This document shows positions 1 to 8,600 of a DNA stretch of 15,586 nt, piece after piece; position 1 is the first letter of the stretch, and every line of letters starts with the position of its first letter. Source of the DNA: an uncultured Erysipelotrichaceae bacterium (GTDB lineage Bacteria; Bacillota_I; Bacilli_A; Acholeplasmatales; Anaeroplasmataceae); the NCBI GenBank assembly GCA_902783745.1, contig CACZRY010000114.1, positions 1 through 15,586 of the forward strand, given 5' to 3'. The notes under the pieces were generated by a model, which saw only the letters and a list, made by a program, of their open reading frames with translations, did not search any database and was not told the origin of the DNA. The translations under genes and the position numbers were made by a program.

Positions 1-1797
1 AAATGAAATACCACCTGTTTCATCTAATATCTTATTATTTAATTCCTGGTAAGTATATTTATCAGTAGATAGATATTTCATTAAATCGCAATAAAGTGAT
101 ACATACTTTAGCATATTCTCATCTAAAGATGTTATATCAATATAATATGTATTATATATGATACCATTAGTATGATAATCACTATATAAAACCTTATAAG
201 CCTTATCATAAACCTCTAAATTAAGCTTTTCAGGTTCAGGATTAATATCTTCTTTCTTTAACATAGGAAGCTTATCTAATGCTTCTTTTGTATCAACTTC
301 ACTTTGATATTTTAATAAATTCTTTTTATCTAGAATTAAAGCATTTAATTCTTCTTTTGATAAAGAATTCTTATATTCATTAAGCTTATTCTTTAATTTA
401 TTTGCCTCTTCTTCAGCTATAGTATTAGATGGCTTTAATACAACAATTGCCTTATGCTTATTTAATAAAATATTTTTCTTTATTAATTCTTCAAAATATC
501 CTTTAGATAAATCATCCTTTAATTCCTTAAAATACTTTAACATAATAAGCTTATCAAAAGGCATATCATCATCATAAAGCCAGCTTGTAAGCATAGTTAA
601 TGATATTTCAAGTCCTCTTGGGAATGATGCAGTAAAATAAGATTCTCTTGCTTTAAATTCAGCATTATTAATTATTGATAATATCGCATCATGATTTAAT
701 CCCTTATTAGATAATTCAGTTAATGTTTCATTAATAGTATTCTTAAATAAATCTAATTTATCACTATCGCTACCTAAAGCCTCAATAATTAAAATAGGTT
801 GAAGCAATCCATCATCGAATGTAAAATCAATATCTTTTGCGATATTAAGACTTAAAAGCTTATCATATAATGGAGAGCCAGGTAATCCAAGTAAATGCTT
901 CAATAATATTTGCATACCAAGACATTCTTTTACATTTAATGTTGATGGTAGGGCAAGGTTATATGTTAAAAATGTATTATTTTTTAGCTCATCTGATGGA
1001 TAATAATCAACTACATTAATATCATATGGAGCTTGATATTTTAATTTAGTATCAAAATCTATTACATCATATTTAGATAGATATTCTTTATCTAAATATT
1101 CTAATCTTTCATTAAAATCCATATTTCCATATAGATAAATATATGAATTAGATGGATGATAATATTTCTTATGGAAATTAATAAATTCCTCATATGTTAA
1201 ATCAGGTATATATTTAGGATCACCACCTGATTCTAATCCATATTGTGTATCTTTAAATAATGAATGCATAATATTTCTTAATAAAACATCATTAGGATCA
1301 CTAAATGCCCCCTTCATTTCATTATAAACTACACCATTATATTTTAATTCAGAATCTATACTATCTATATCATAATGCCATCCTTCTTGCATGAATATTT
1401 CCTTATGATTATAGATTTGTGGATTTAATACTGCATCCATATAAATATCCATTAAATTACAAAAATCCTTCATATTCTTAGATGCAACAGGATAACATGT
1501 TTTATCAGGGAATGTAAATGCATTTAAGAAAGTATTTAAGCTTTTCTTTAGCATTTCAACAAAAGGATCTTTAACTGGATACTTCTTTGAACCACATAAA
1601 ACTGAATGCTCTAATATATGAGTTAGACCACAGTTATTAATTGGTGGTGTACGAAATGCTATATTAAATACTTTATTATCATCATCATTTTTTACTAAAC
1701 ATATTCTTGCACCTGACTTAATATGCTTATAAATTTCAACCTCACTATTTATTTCATCAATAAATTCTTTTTTTATAAATTCATAATTTTTATACAT
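1..1797 (-). CDS. M16C insulinase-family zinc peptidase (presequence-protease type), 3' end outside window
   Basis: An open frame of 599 codons runs off the window start, so only the N-terminal part is seen; bacterial and organellar PreP-type proteins are about 970 residues. The inverted zinc motif HILEH is at residues 60-64 (H60, E63, H64) inside CGLTHILEHSVLCGS. A third zinc ligand, E160, sits in VVYNEMKG 96 residues after H64, the PreP spacing. The segments KYPVKDPF, NAFTFPDKTCYPVAS and GWHYDI are also typical of M16C. The family degrades short unstructured peptides inside a closed two-half chamber. There is no signal peptide, so it is probably cytoplasmic. The ATG at 1797 follows AGGAG at 1803-1807, which overlaps the stop codon of the upstream methyltransferase gene, so it is the last visible gene of a coupled operon. 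The family call is firm; the substrate is unknown. The C-terminal Arg/Tyr substrate-binding half cannot be checked here. Confidence 0.93.
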   Translation of the reverse strand, partial: MYKNYEFIKKEFIDEINSEVEIYKHIKSGARICLVKNDDDNKVFNIAFRTPPINNCGLTHILEHSVLCGSKKYPVKDPFVEMLKKSLNTFLNAFTFPDKTCYPVASKNMKDFCNLMDIYMDAVLNPQIYNHKEIFMQEGWHYDIDSIDSELKYNGVVYNEMKGAFSDPNDVLLRNIMHSLFKDTQYGLESGGDPKYIPDLTYEEFINFHKKYYHPSNSYIYLYGNMDFNERLEYLDKEYLSKYDVIDFDTKLKYQAPYDINVVDYYPSDELKNNTFLTYNLALPSTLNVKECLGMQILLKHLLGLPGSPLYDKLLSLNIAKDIDFTFDDGLLQPILIIEALGSDSDKLDLFKNTINETLTELSNKGLNHDAILSIINNAEFKARESYFTASFPRGLEISLTMLTSWLYDDDMPFDKLIMLKYFKELKDDLSKGYFEELIKKNILLNKHKAIVVLKPSNTIAEEEANKLKNKLNEYKNSLSKEELNALILDKKNLLKYQSEVDTKEALDKLPMLKKEDINPEPEKLNLEVYDKAYKVLYSDYHTNGIIYNTYYIDITSLDENMLKYVSLYCDLMKYLSTDKYTYQELNNKILDETGGISF

Positions 1798-1802
1798 ATA
1801 AG

Positions 1803-1807
1803 CTCCT
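1803..1807 (-). promoter_or_regulatory. Ribosome binding site overlapping upstream stop codon
   Basis: The minus strand reads TAGGAG, in which the TAG stop of the RNA methyltransferase gene (1806-1808) shares its last bases with the AGGAG Shine-Dalgarno of the M16C peptidase gene, whose ATG starts at 1797. This arrangement suggests translational coupling. Confidence 0.75.
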
Positions 1808-2696
1808 ATCTTAACTTCTTTATTTTAGCTATAAAAAAACCTTCATAATTAGTAGATGGTTTTATAGTTAATACCTTATCTAAACTAGATTCTAATAAAC
1901 AAGCCTCATCTATATTTATATTTATATCTTCTAATACTACATTCTTATTTAAAACAGTTTTTACTACTTCTTCATTTTCTTCTTTTAAAATTGAACATGT
2001 AGAATATACCATTGATGATCCTGGTTTTAGAATTTCGATTGCTTTTTTCAATAAAGCCTTTTGAGTTTTTGCTGAATTTTTCACTAAAAGTAATGAAAAA
2101 TATGATAAGTCTTTATTATTATCAATATTAATAGTACCACTGCCACTACATGGTGCATCAAGTAATATAGAATCAAATCTAAAAAATGAATCAAGCTTTC
2201 TTGCGTCAGTAAGCATAACATTTATATTCTTACATCCTAAATGTGATAAATTATATTTTAATTTTTCACATCTAATTTTATTTTCTTCACAAGCCATAAC
2301 ATTAGATGAATTAGCTACTATTTGTGCAATCTCAGATGTTTTACCTCCAGGGGCAGCACACATATCTAATATATCCATATTCTTATCTAAATCTAGGGCT
2401 AATGGTGGAATTTGAGAAGATATAGATTGTAAATATATCTTCCCTTCTTTAAATAAATCTAGATTCATAAGCTCTTGATTTGATGAATCTACTAAATAAG
2501 AAAAATCAGATATATCTACCTTATGATATTTTATATTAAGCTTATCTAAACTAGATAAAACTTGATCTTTACTACTAAGTAATGTGTTTATTCTAAACGC
2601 ATTACTTCTTTTTTTCATCATGTTTTCTATTATTTCTTGATAACAAGATGGATATTCATTTTTTATTAAATTAATATATTCTTCTTTTGTTATCAT
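1806..2696 (-). CDS. RsmB/RsmF/NSUN-family RNA (cytosine-5) methyltransferase, minimal form
   Basis: This 296-residue SAM-dependent methyltransferase carries every core motif of RNA m5C enzymes: SAM-binding DMCAAPGGKT (111-120), LLDAPCSGSG with the release cysteine C183 (178-187), and YSTCS with the catalytic nucleophile C234 (231-235). The N-terminal part (about 25-100) matches the short RNA-binding lead-in seen in RsmF-type proteins (NAFRINTL; GKIYLQSISSQIPPLAL). It is much shorter than RsmB (about 430 residues, with a NusB-like domain) or RsmF (about 450-480, with C-terminal RNA-binding domains), so it appears to be the catalytic core alone, similar in size to archaeal Trm4-type enzymes. 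The target could be 16S rRNA or tRNA and cannot be decided here. AGGAG at 2703-2707 supports the ATG at 2696. The gene starts 34 nt after the yolD-like stop and couples to the peptidase gene downstream. Confidence 0.93.
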   Translation of the reverse strand: MITKEEYINLIKNEYPSCYQEIIENMMKKRSNAFRINTLLSSKDQVLSSLDKLNIKYHKVDISDFSYLVDSSNQELMNLDLFKEGKIYLQSISSQIPPLALDLDKNMDILDMCAAPGGKTSEIAQIVANSSNVMACEENKIRCEKLKYNLSHLGCKNINVMLTDARKLDSFFRFDSILLDAPCSGSGTINIDNNKDLSYFSLLLVKNSAKTQKALLKKAIEILKPGSSMVYSTCSILKEENEEVVKTVLNKNVVLEDININIDEACLLESSLDKVLTIKPSTNYEGFFIAKIKKLR

Positions 2697-2730
2697 ATAT
2701 GACTCCTAAAACATAAAAATTATACCATAA

Positions 2731-3084
2731 TTATATATTTAATTCATCATCTAGTATCTCAATTTCTGATATATCATCTATAATTATCTTATCTTTTATT
2801 ACCATAATGAATCTATCATTAATATTCATTTTAGTAAATACACCTGTTTTTTCTATATAACATTTTTCTTTAGTATTGTAAAATACTACCCTTATAAGCA
2901 TTCCTTTTTTTAAAGATGATAAAACATTATTAATATCCTTTAAATCTTCTTCTGATAATATTCTTACATCTTCTTTTTTCTTATCTTGTGCTTTACTCTT
3001 TAATAAATCACGAAAGCCTTCTAATGCATCAAATGGTAAGAATATTTTGGCTCTTTTTTCAATCGTCATCTTCTGTCTTGGCAT
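2731..3084 (-). CDS. YolD-like family protein
   Basis: This 117-residue protein begins MPRQKMTIEKRAKIFLPFDAL, the usual opening of YolD-like proteins (an M/A-x-R-A-K-I-F/W-x-P-F-x-A-L pattern). It ends in an acidic tail with a beta-rich middle (RVVFYNTKEKCYIEKTGVFTKM; FIMVIKDKIIIDDISEIEIL). Family members sit beside Y-family polymerases in Bacillota, for example uvrX-yolD of the B. subtilis SPbeta prophage, and are thought to act with them, though the biochemical role is poorly defined. I chose the ATG at 3084 because GGAGG lies at 3090-3094, six bases upstream. A longer frame starting at 3132 lacks such a site and adds 16 residues outside the family. The gene overlaps the polymerase 3' end by 26 nt in another frame, so the two are probably translationally coupled. 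Confidence 0.9.
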   Translation of the reverse strand: MPRQKMTIEKRAKIFLPFDALEGFRDLLKSKAQDKKKEDVRILSEEDLKDINNVLSSLKKGMLIRVVFYNTKEKCYIEKTGVFTKMNINDRFIMVIKDKIIIDDISEIEILDDELNI

Positions 3085-4330
3085 TGTGACCTCCAATAAG
3101 GCAATTTCTTTGACGTTGTGTTGCGCCATCACATAAATCCATTGCCTTTAAAATACTGTTTTTACCATATTTTTCTTTTAAATCATTTATAGTACGTGAT
3201 AAATTTCTTTCCTTTTCTACTTCATCATATGATGTAAATAAATCTAAGTGTTCTTCTTTCTCAGGATAAACATTACCACATGAAATACCTATTCTTATAA
3301 TTTCTAAATCTCTTATAGTTGTTTTATCATACATTTCTTGAAAGTATGGTAAAAGTTTTGTATAAACATTCGTAAGAATAGATAATGTTTTAGAACCACC
3401 TGTTCCTTCATAATCTCTATATCCTATATATAAAGATATCATATTAGTAACAAGATGCTTCTTAATTAATTGTAATGATAATGTTTCAACCATTTCAGAT
3501 AATACAACTCTTGTTTTAGTATAGTCATATCCACAGTGTAATAATTGTGATTGAGATAATGACATAGACTGTCTTTTATATGATTTTATATCTTTTATTG
3601 TAACAGGTTCTATACCTTTAGCATGATCTATTATTATTTCAGCGTTAACACCAAATTCTTTATATAATAAATCTTCTGGTACATATAATATATCTCTCAT
3701 ACAAGATACATGATATTTAGCTAATCTTTTAGCTGTACCATTAGATATCATCCAAAAATCTGTGATAGGCTTATGATCTAAAAGCTCTTCTTTATATGTC
3801 TTTTCATCTAATATGCCTATATTATCCTTTTTATGTTTAGAATAAATATCTAACGCAATCTTAGCTAAAAATAAGTTAGTACCTACTCCCGCTGTTGCGG
3901 TAATATGTAGGTTATTATATATTTTTCTCATTAACGCTTTTGCAAGTTTTTCTGCGGTTGTATTATATAATTTCAAGTAATCTGTTACGTCAATAAACAT
4001 TTCATCTATTGAATAAGGGTGAATATCTTCTTCTGAAAAATAGCATAAATATATTTCATATATTTTTGCAGAATATTCCATATATTTCATCATTCTTGGC
4101 ATTGCGGCAATATATTTAACGTTATCTGGTATTTCAAATAGACGACATCTATTATGTATTCCTAGTGCCTTTAAAGCTGGAGTTATTGCAAGGCATATTG
4201 CCCCCTTGCCTCTTGATGCGTCCGCAACAACAAGATTAGTCTTAAATGGGTCTAATCCTCTTTCAGCACATTCTACAGAGGCATAAAATGTTTTTAAATC
4301 AATGATAATGTACCATTTATCATTATTCAT
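3059..4330 (-). CDS. Y-family translesion DNA polymerase (UvrX / UmuC-like)
   Basis: This 423-residue protein is an error-prone translesion polymerase of the Gram-positive UvrX/YqjW branch. Visible motifs are the palm IIIDLKTFYASVEC with metal ligand D11 and likely steric gate Y16, and YSIDEMFIDVT with catalytic D109 and E110. A helix-hairpin-helix thumb follows around 185-240 (ITDFWMISNGTAKRLAKYHV), then a little-finger domain (250-350). HLDLF at 361-365 resembles the QL(S/D)LF sliding-clamp binding peptide. The C-terminal LKAMDLCDGATQRQRNCLIGGHNA is the typical UvrX-branch tail. The ATG at 4330 follows a strong AAGGAGG at 4338-4344. It is the first gene of an operon with the yolD-like gene (26-nt overlap), RNA methyltransferase and peptidase. 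No LexA-type GAAC-N4-GTTC box is visible upstream. The stop codon is TGA, evidence for the standard genetic code. Confidence 0.95.
   Translation of the reverse strand: MNNDKWYIIIDLKTFYASVECAERGLDPFKTNLVVADASRGKGAICLAITPALKALGIHNRCRLFEIPDNVKYIAAMPRMMKYMEYSAKIYEIYLCYFSEEDIHPYSIDEMFIDVTDYLKLYNTTAEKLAKALMRKIYNNLHITATAGVGTNLFLAKIALDIYSKHKKDNIGILDEKTYKEELLDHKPITDFWMISNGTAKRLAKYHVSCMRDILYVPEDLLYKEFGVNAEIIIDHAKGIEPVTIKDIKSYKRQSMSLSQSQLLHCGYDYTKTRVVLSEMVETLSLQLIKKHLVTNMISLYIGYRDYEGTGGSKTLSILTNVYTKLLPYFQEMYDKTTIRDLEIIRIGISCGNVYPEKEEHLDLFTSYDEVEKERNLSRTINDLKEKYGKNSILKAMDLCDGATQRQRNCLIGGHNAKTEDDD
3090..3094 (-). promoter_or_regulatory. Ribosome binding site that sets the yolD-like start
   Basis: GGAGG (within TTGGAGGTCACAATG on the minus strand) lies inside the polymerase coding sequence and is ideally placed for the ATG at 3084. 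It argues against the longer frame that begins at 3132. Confidence 0.8.
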
Positions 4331-4354
4331 TTTATCGCCTCCTTAAGTATATAT

Positions 4355-4363
4355 ATTTTAGCA
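4355..4363 (-). promoter_or_regulatory. Extended -10 promoter of the polymerase operon
   Basis: The minus strand reads TGCTAAAAT, an extended -10 (TGn plus TAAAAT at 4355-4360), about 25 bases upstream of the start codon. No good -35 hexamer sits at 16-18 bp (TAAGTA at 17 bp); TTGTAA occurs but 23 bp away. The upstream DNA is A+T-rich. The transcript leader would be short, with no room for a riboswitch. Confidence 0.5.
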
Positions 4364-4395
4364 TAATTTTATAAAAATACTTATTACAATAAATA

Positions 4396-4405
4396 ATAGG
4401 CCTAT
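4396..4405. repeat. Perfect 10-bp palindrome upstream of the polymerase promoter
   Basis: ATAGGCCTAT is a perfect palindrome and one of the few G+C-containing stretches in this intergenic region. It lies about 35 bp upstream of the -10 element, followed on the plus-strand low side by a small TTATT/AATAA inverted repeat (4381-4392). It could be a regulator site, but a 10-bp palindrome may also be chance. Confidence 0.3.
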
Positions 4406-4420
4406 AACAAAATAAAAATT

Positions 4421-4442
4421 AGGGACATCATGCGATGTCCCT
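4421..4442 (-). terminator. Rho-independent terminator after ddh
   Basis: A perfect 9-bp stem (AGGGACATC / GATGTCCCT) with a 4-nt loop starts 8 nt after the ddh stop. On the minus strand it is followed by AATTTTTATTTT, giving a U-rich tail. It separates ddh from the polymerase operon. Confidence 0.88.
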
Positions 4443-4449
4443 TAGTATT

Positions 4450-5427
4450 TTATAGTGTGTGCTTTAATAATTCTTCAGTAGTATATCTTGAGATATCTGA
4501 TGTTGCAATATCTAATACAGTCTTGCAACCATATTCACCACGTGAAGCAATTCTATAAGCTGCTCTTGCGTATGCTGCAAGAATTGAACCTGTAAATTCA
4601 GGATTTGAATCAAGCTTTAAGCTATATTCAATAACATGCTTAACACCATTAGATGTTTCACCTGAACGAATTACGAATCCACCATGAGGAATTCCTGAAT
4701 GATTCTTCTTTAATTCTTCTAATGAAATAAAATGAACTGTTGTATCATATTCATCGAAATAGTTAGGCATTGTCTTAATTTCTCTTTCGATTCTTGCCTT
4801 ATCTGCACCATCTTCAGCTACAACAAAGCATTCTCTTGTATGCTTTTGACGAGTAGATAATTGTGGGTTCTTACCACTTCTTACTGCCTCTAATGCAGCA
4901 TCAACAGGGATTGTATATTGTCTTGCATCAACAACGCCCTTAATTCTTCTTATTGCATCTGAATGTCCTTGAGATACACCCTTACCCCAGAATGTATAAG
5001 TCTTTCCATCAGGTAGAATTGCTTCCATAACACCTCTATTTAAAGAGAACATACCTGGATCCCAACCAGTTGAAATAACACCAACATGGTTATTTGCCTT
5101 ACCATTCTTATCAACATTTAAATAATGTTCATAAATTCTTGCATGAGTATCGAATGAATCAACAACATTAAATGCCTTAACAAGTTCAGGAGTTTGTTCA
5201 GGTAAGTCTGTTGCAGAACCACCACATAAAATCATAACGTCAATCTTATCTTTAAATAATAATACATCCTTAACGTTATAAACATTTACACCTTTAGTAT
5301 TAATTTGAACCTTAGAAGCATCTCTTCTTGTAAATACTGCAACTAATTCTAAATCATCATTCTTCTTTATTGCAGCCTCAACACCTCTAGCAAGATTACC
5401 ATATCCGAAAATACCAATTTTAATCAT
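4450..5427 (-). CDS. ddh: meso-diaminopimelate D-dehydrogenase
   Basis: This 325-residue NADP-dependent enzyme converts tetrahydrodipicolinate, ammonia and NADPH directly to meso-diaminopimelate, the one-step route to the peptidoglycan and lysine precursor. Family signatures are seen along the whole length: Rossmann GIFGYGNLARGVE (5-17), CGGSATDLPEQTP (68-80), NVVDSFDTHA (87-96), STGWDPGMFSLNRG (119-132), FWGKGVSQGHSDAIRRI (146-162), HTRECFVV (196-203), PNYFDEYDTTVHFI (221-234) and PHGGFVIR (247-254). Length is normal (about 320-330). The ATG at 5427 follows AGAGGT at 5435-5440. The gene appears to be monocistronic, with its own promoter and terminator. The short leader (about 24 nt) leaves no room for a lysine riboswitch. 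A second route to the same product is encoded by dapL-dapF at the other end of the window. Confidence 0.97.
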   Translation of the reverse strand: MIKIGIFGYGNLARGVEAAIKKNDDLELVAVFTRRDASKVQINTKGVNVYNVKDVLLFKDKIDVMILCGGSATDLPEQTPELVKAFNVVDSFDTHARIYEHYLNVDKNGKANNHVGVISTGWDPGMFSLNRGVMEAILPDGKTYTFWGKGVSQGHSDAIRRIKGVVDARQYTIPVDAALEAVRSGKNPQLSTRQKHTRECFVVAEDGADKARIEREIKTMPNYFDEYDTTVHFISLEELKKNHSGIPHGGFVIRSGETSNGVKHVIEYSLKLDSNPEFTGSILAAYARAAYRIASRGEYGCKTVLDIATSDISRYTTEELLKHTL

Positions 5428-5457
5428 TTTACTAACCTCTTTTCTTAAAACAAAATC

Positions 5458-5486
5458 ATTTTAGCATATACTAACTACATTGTAAA
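5458..5486 (-). promoter_or_regulatory. ddh promoter (-35 TTTACA, 17 bp, extended -10 TGCTAAAAT)
   Basis: On the minus strand TTTACA (5481-5486) is separated by 17 bp from TAAAAT (5458-5463), with TGC just upstream of the -10. This matches a sigma-A type promoter and would start RNA near 5451, giving a leader of about 24 nt. Confidence 0.7.
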
Positions 5487-5517
5487 TATATTATTTTGCA
5501 AATATGCGATTTTTTTA

Positions 5518-5567
5518 AAATAAAATTCCCTTTTTATCACTTTTAAACAAATAAAATTCCCTTTTTA
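5518..5567. repeat. Two 19-bp direct repeats upstream of the ddh promoter
   Basis: The 19-mer AAATAAAATTCCCTTTTTA (plus strand) occurs at 5518-5536 and again at 5549-5567, identical, with starts 31 bp apart, close to three helical turns. The pair lies about 32-81 bp upstream of the ddh -35 and downstream of the terminator of the preceding gene. No gene lies here. It could be a tandem operator for ddh control or the remnant of a local duplication. Confidence 0.65.
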
Positions 5568-5618
5568 GACTTTTTGTTGTATTAAAAAACAAAAATTAGT
5601 TTAATATTTAAACAAATA

Positions 5619-5644
5619 AATGTGGAGGATAAAACCTCCACATT
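5619..5644 (-). terminator. Terminator hairpin after the cyclic-di-GMP gene
   Basis: Arms AATGTGGAGG / CCTCCACATT form a perfect 10-bp stem with a 6-nt loop that begins inside the TAA stop codon (5643-5645). On the minus strand it is followed by a moderate U-rich tail, TTTATTTGTTT when counted from the 8-bp core. Confidence 0.75.
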
Positions 5645-8600
5645 ATCTACCAATATTATTCTTCTTTTTTACTTCAATTAATTTTTTATCTGCAGAATTA
5701 ATAATTTTTTGAAGGCTTTCTTCATTTAGGCTTAATAAATCTTTAGATGAGAACATTTCAATACCATATGAAATCTTTAATAAGTATTTATTATTGTTAT
5801 TTTTTAATTCTAAATTAATATTTTCTAACGCATCAATTAATGCTTCTTCACTATAATAATTTAGAATCAAAATAAATTCATCTCCGCCATATCTATAGGC
5901 AAAGCCAGATCTTGTTTTTGCAAATTGATTTAATACTCTTGCGATTTCAGTTAACGCATGGTCTCCTTCATTATGACCATATTTATCATTTATTTGCTTA
6001 AATAAGTCTGCATCTAAGAATACTAAGAAGTGTTGATCAGTACCATCTTGTAATACTTCTTTAATATCATCAATATTTTCAATTAAACCATTTCTATTAT
6101 ATAGCTGTGTTAGCTGATCTTTTCCTACCATATCAGCTAATACATCTAGATTATGGTTCATTTGAATTTGTTTCTTAACTTCATTAGTTATATCCCTTAA
6201 TAAGAATACTGATACTTTTTTACCTTCAATGATATTAACAATTAATCTACCTGTTAAATATCTTATATCAGAATTAGATTCAACAACGAAATTATAATTA
6301 TAAGGAACATCAATAGGAAGCTTATTTTGATTTTCTATAGTAGAATCAAGTAAATATCTCTTTTTATCTTCAGTATCGTTTGCAAGATTTAATCTAAATG
6401 CTCTATATTTATACCATTCATCTACGCTAAATTCCTTAGTTCTAATTTCACTACCTTCTTTGTAATATGTAGTTATTGTATTAGAATCAAGCTCAAACAT
6501 AGATAGGGATACAAAATTATCCACTAAATATCTAAATACTGTATCTCTTATACTTAATGACTCTTCTTTTCTAACTTTGAATTCATCATATTCTCTAGTT
6601 TTATCAATAACTGTTGCCATTAACGCTTTCTTTCCTCTATCATTATAGGAAACAATATTTAATTCAACATGTCTTGGTGTAATTGTTTGTTTTTTTGTTG
6701 TTATATCAAATAAAACATCAACTCTTGATGGTATATCTAAAATTATATGATCTTTTAATATGTTATTAAATTTCTTTTTAATATCATCATCAATTACTAA
6801 AGATACGAATTTATCAATACTTTCCTTCATCTTAGGTCTATCATGAATAACTAAATTACCGTTATTATCAGCAGTATATTCCCAACCAGTTTCAGTTTCA
6901 AAATTATATTTAAAGAAAATAGTTGGATTAGTTTTTAATGAATTTATGAATAAAAGCTGCATATAAGATGCATTTTCTTTATATTCAGATACAACATCTA
7001 ATGCAAATTCAAGCTCTTTATTTTGTTTATCTAATACATTATAAACTTTAGATGATGTTTCTTTATAAATAGGTAATGACAACACAGATGATAATCGTAA
7101 TAAGGCTCTTTCTTCTTCTAAAGTAAATGATTTATCCTCTTTAAATCTAAAGAAGAAAACACCACCTATTAATGTGTCATTATTTGCGATAGGGAACATT
7201 AAAGCCCTTTTACATTTAACCTGAGGTAATTCATTTTCTTTAAACTCAATGATTAAGTCAGATGCATCCTTTTTATAAGCATCAACCTTAACATCATCGT
7301 TTAATTCTATTTGCTTACCTAATACAGGCTTTATTAAATATGTAGATTCTTCTGCAATATACTCAAAATATTTTCCGTCAGCTGATGTTTCTCCAACCGC
7401 AATAGAATCTACATCAAGTTCTTTTAAGAAGCTTTTTAAAAGCTTTGCGATATCCTTTTTAGTTACTACAATGTAATTTTTAGTTGCGATAGTAAAATCA
7501 TATACTGCCTCATTTAAATGATAGAAATTAATGAATTTACCTAAATCATCTTGATTAGTATTTTTGATAACAAATTCATTAAATTCATCTTCAGGTAATG
7601 GCTTTGAATAATAATATCCTTGTACATAATTACATCCATATTGACGTAATAATTTTATATATTCATAATTCTCAACACCCTCTGCGATTGCAGGTACATC
7701 TAAGGAATTTGCAATATCAAGAACAGATTTTATGATATTTAATCCCTTCTTGTTTTCTGTTGAGAAGAATTTCATATCTATTTTTAATACATCGAAATCT
7801 ATTTCCTTTAAAACATTTAATGATGAATAAGCACTACCAAAGTCATCCATTAATATTTTAAATCCATGTTCACGTAAACGTGATACTGCTGCCTTAATTA
7901 TTTTAACATCAGTAAATATAGTTTCAGTGATTTCTAATTCTAAATATTTTGGTTCAATGTCATACTTAAGTAATAGATTATCAAGTCTTTCAACAAAGTC
8001 ACTCATTGTTAAAAATACTCTTGAAACATTAACTGATATAGGAAACATTAATAACCCTTTATTTTTTCTATCTAATAAATATTTACATACCTCTTCCCAA
8101 ACATAATAGTCTAGGACAGCAATATTACCATTCTTTTCAAATAAAGGAATAAATGAACCTGGTGGTATAATTTTATCATCAACCTTCCATCTAACTAATG
8201 CTTCAGCACCAGATACTACATCATTTATAATATCAAACTTAGGTTGATAATATACAACAAATTCATGATTTTTTATTGCATCTTCAAAACGAGCTTGATA
8301 TTCTTCTTGTAATATAAGCTTTTCTTTTATTTCTTCGCTATAGAAATTATATCTTAGGTCTAAATCAAATGAAGTTTCTTCAGATGATTGTATTGCCTCA
8401 GATACATAATCAGTAATTGGTCTTTCATAATCATTAATATCAGTAATTCCAAATACTAAATCTGGATCTATATCACTAAATTCATTTAATATAGCTTCAT
8501 TATAGTTTTTAATAAAATCAATTATTTCATCTTTTGTACCATCAAACAAGATAAAAAAATCATCATTCTTGCCTTTACCATAAAGCATATCATACTTAGT

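Noticed and set aside
3085..3132. 16-residue N-terminal extension of the yolD-like gene
   Set aside because: GGAGG at 3090-3094 points to the ATG at 3084, where family similarity begins.
4331..4449. LexA/DinR box for the Y-family polymerase
   Set aside because: No GAAC or GTTC half-sites occur in the region.
5428..5642. Lysine riboswitch upstream of ddh
   Set aside because: The predicted leader is only about 24 nt and no L-box elements are visible in the intergenic region.
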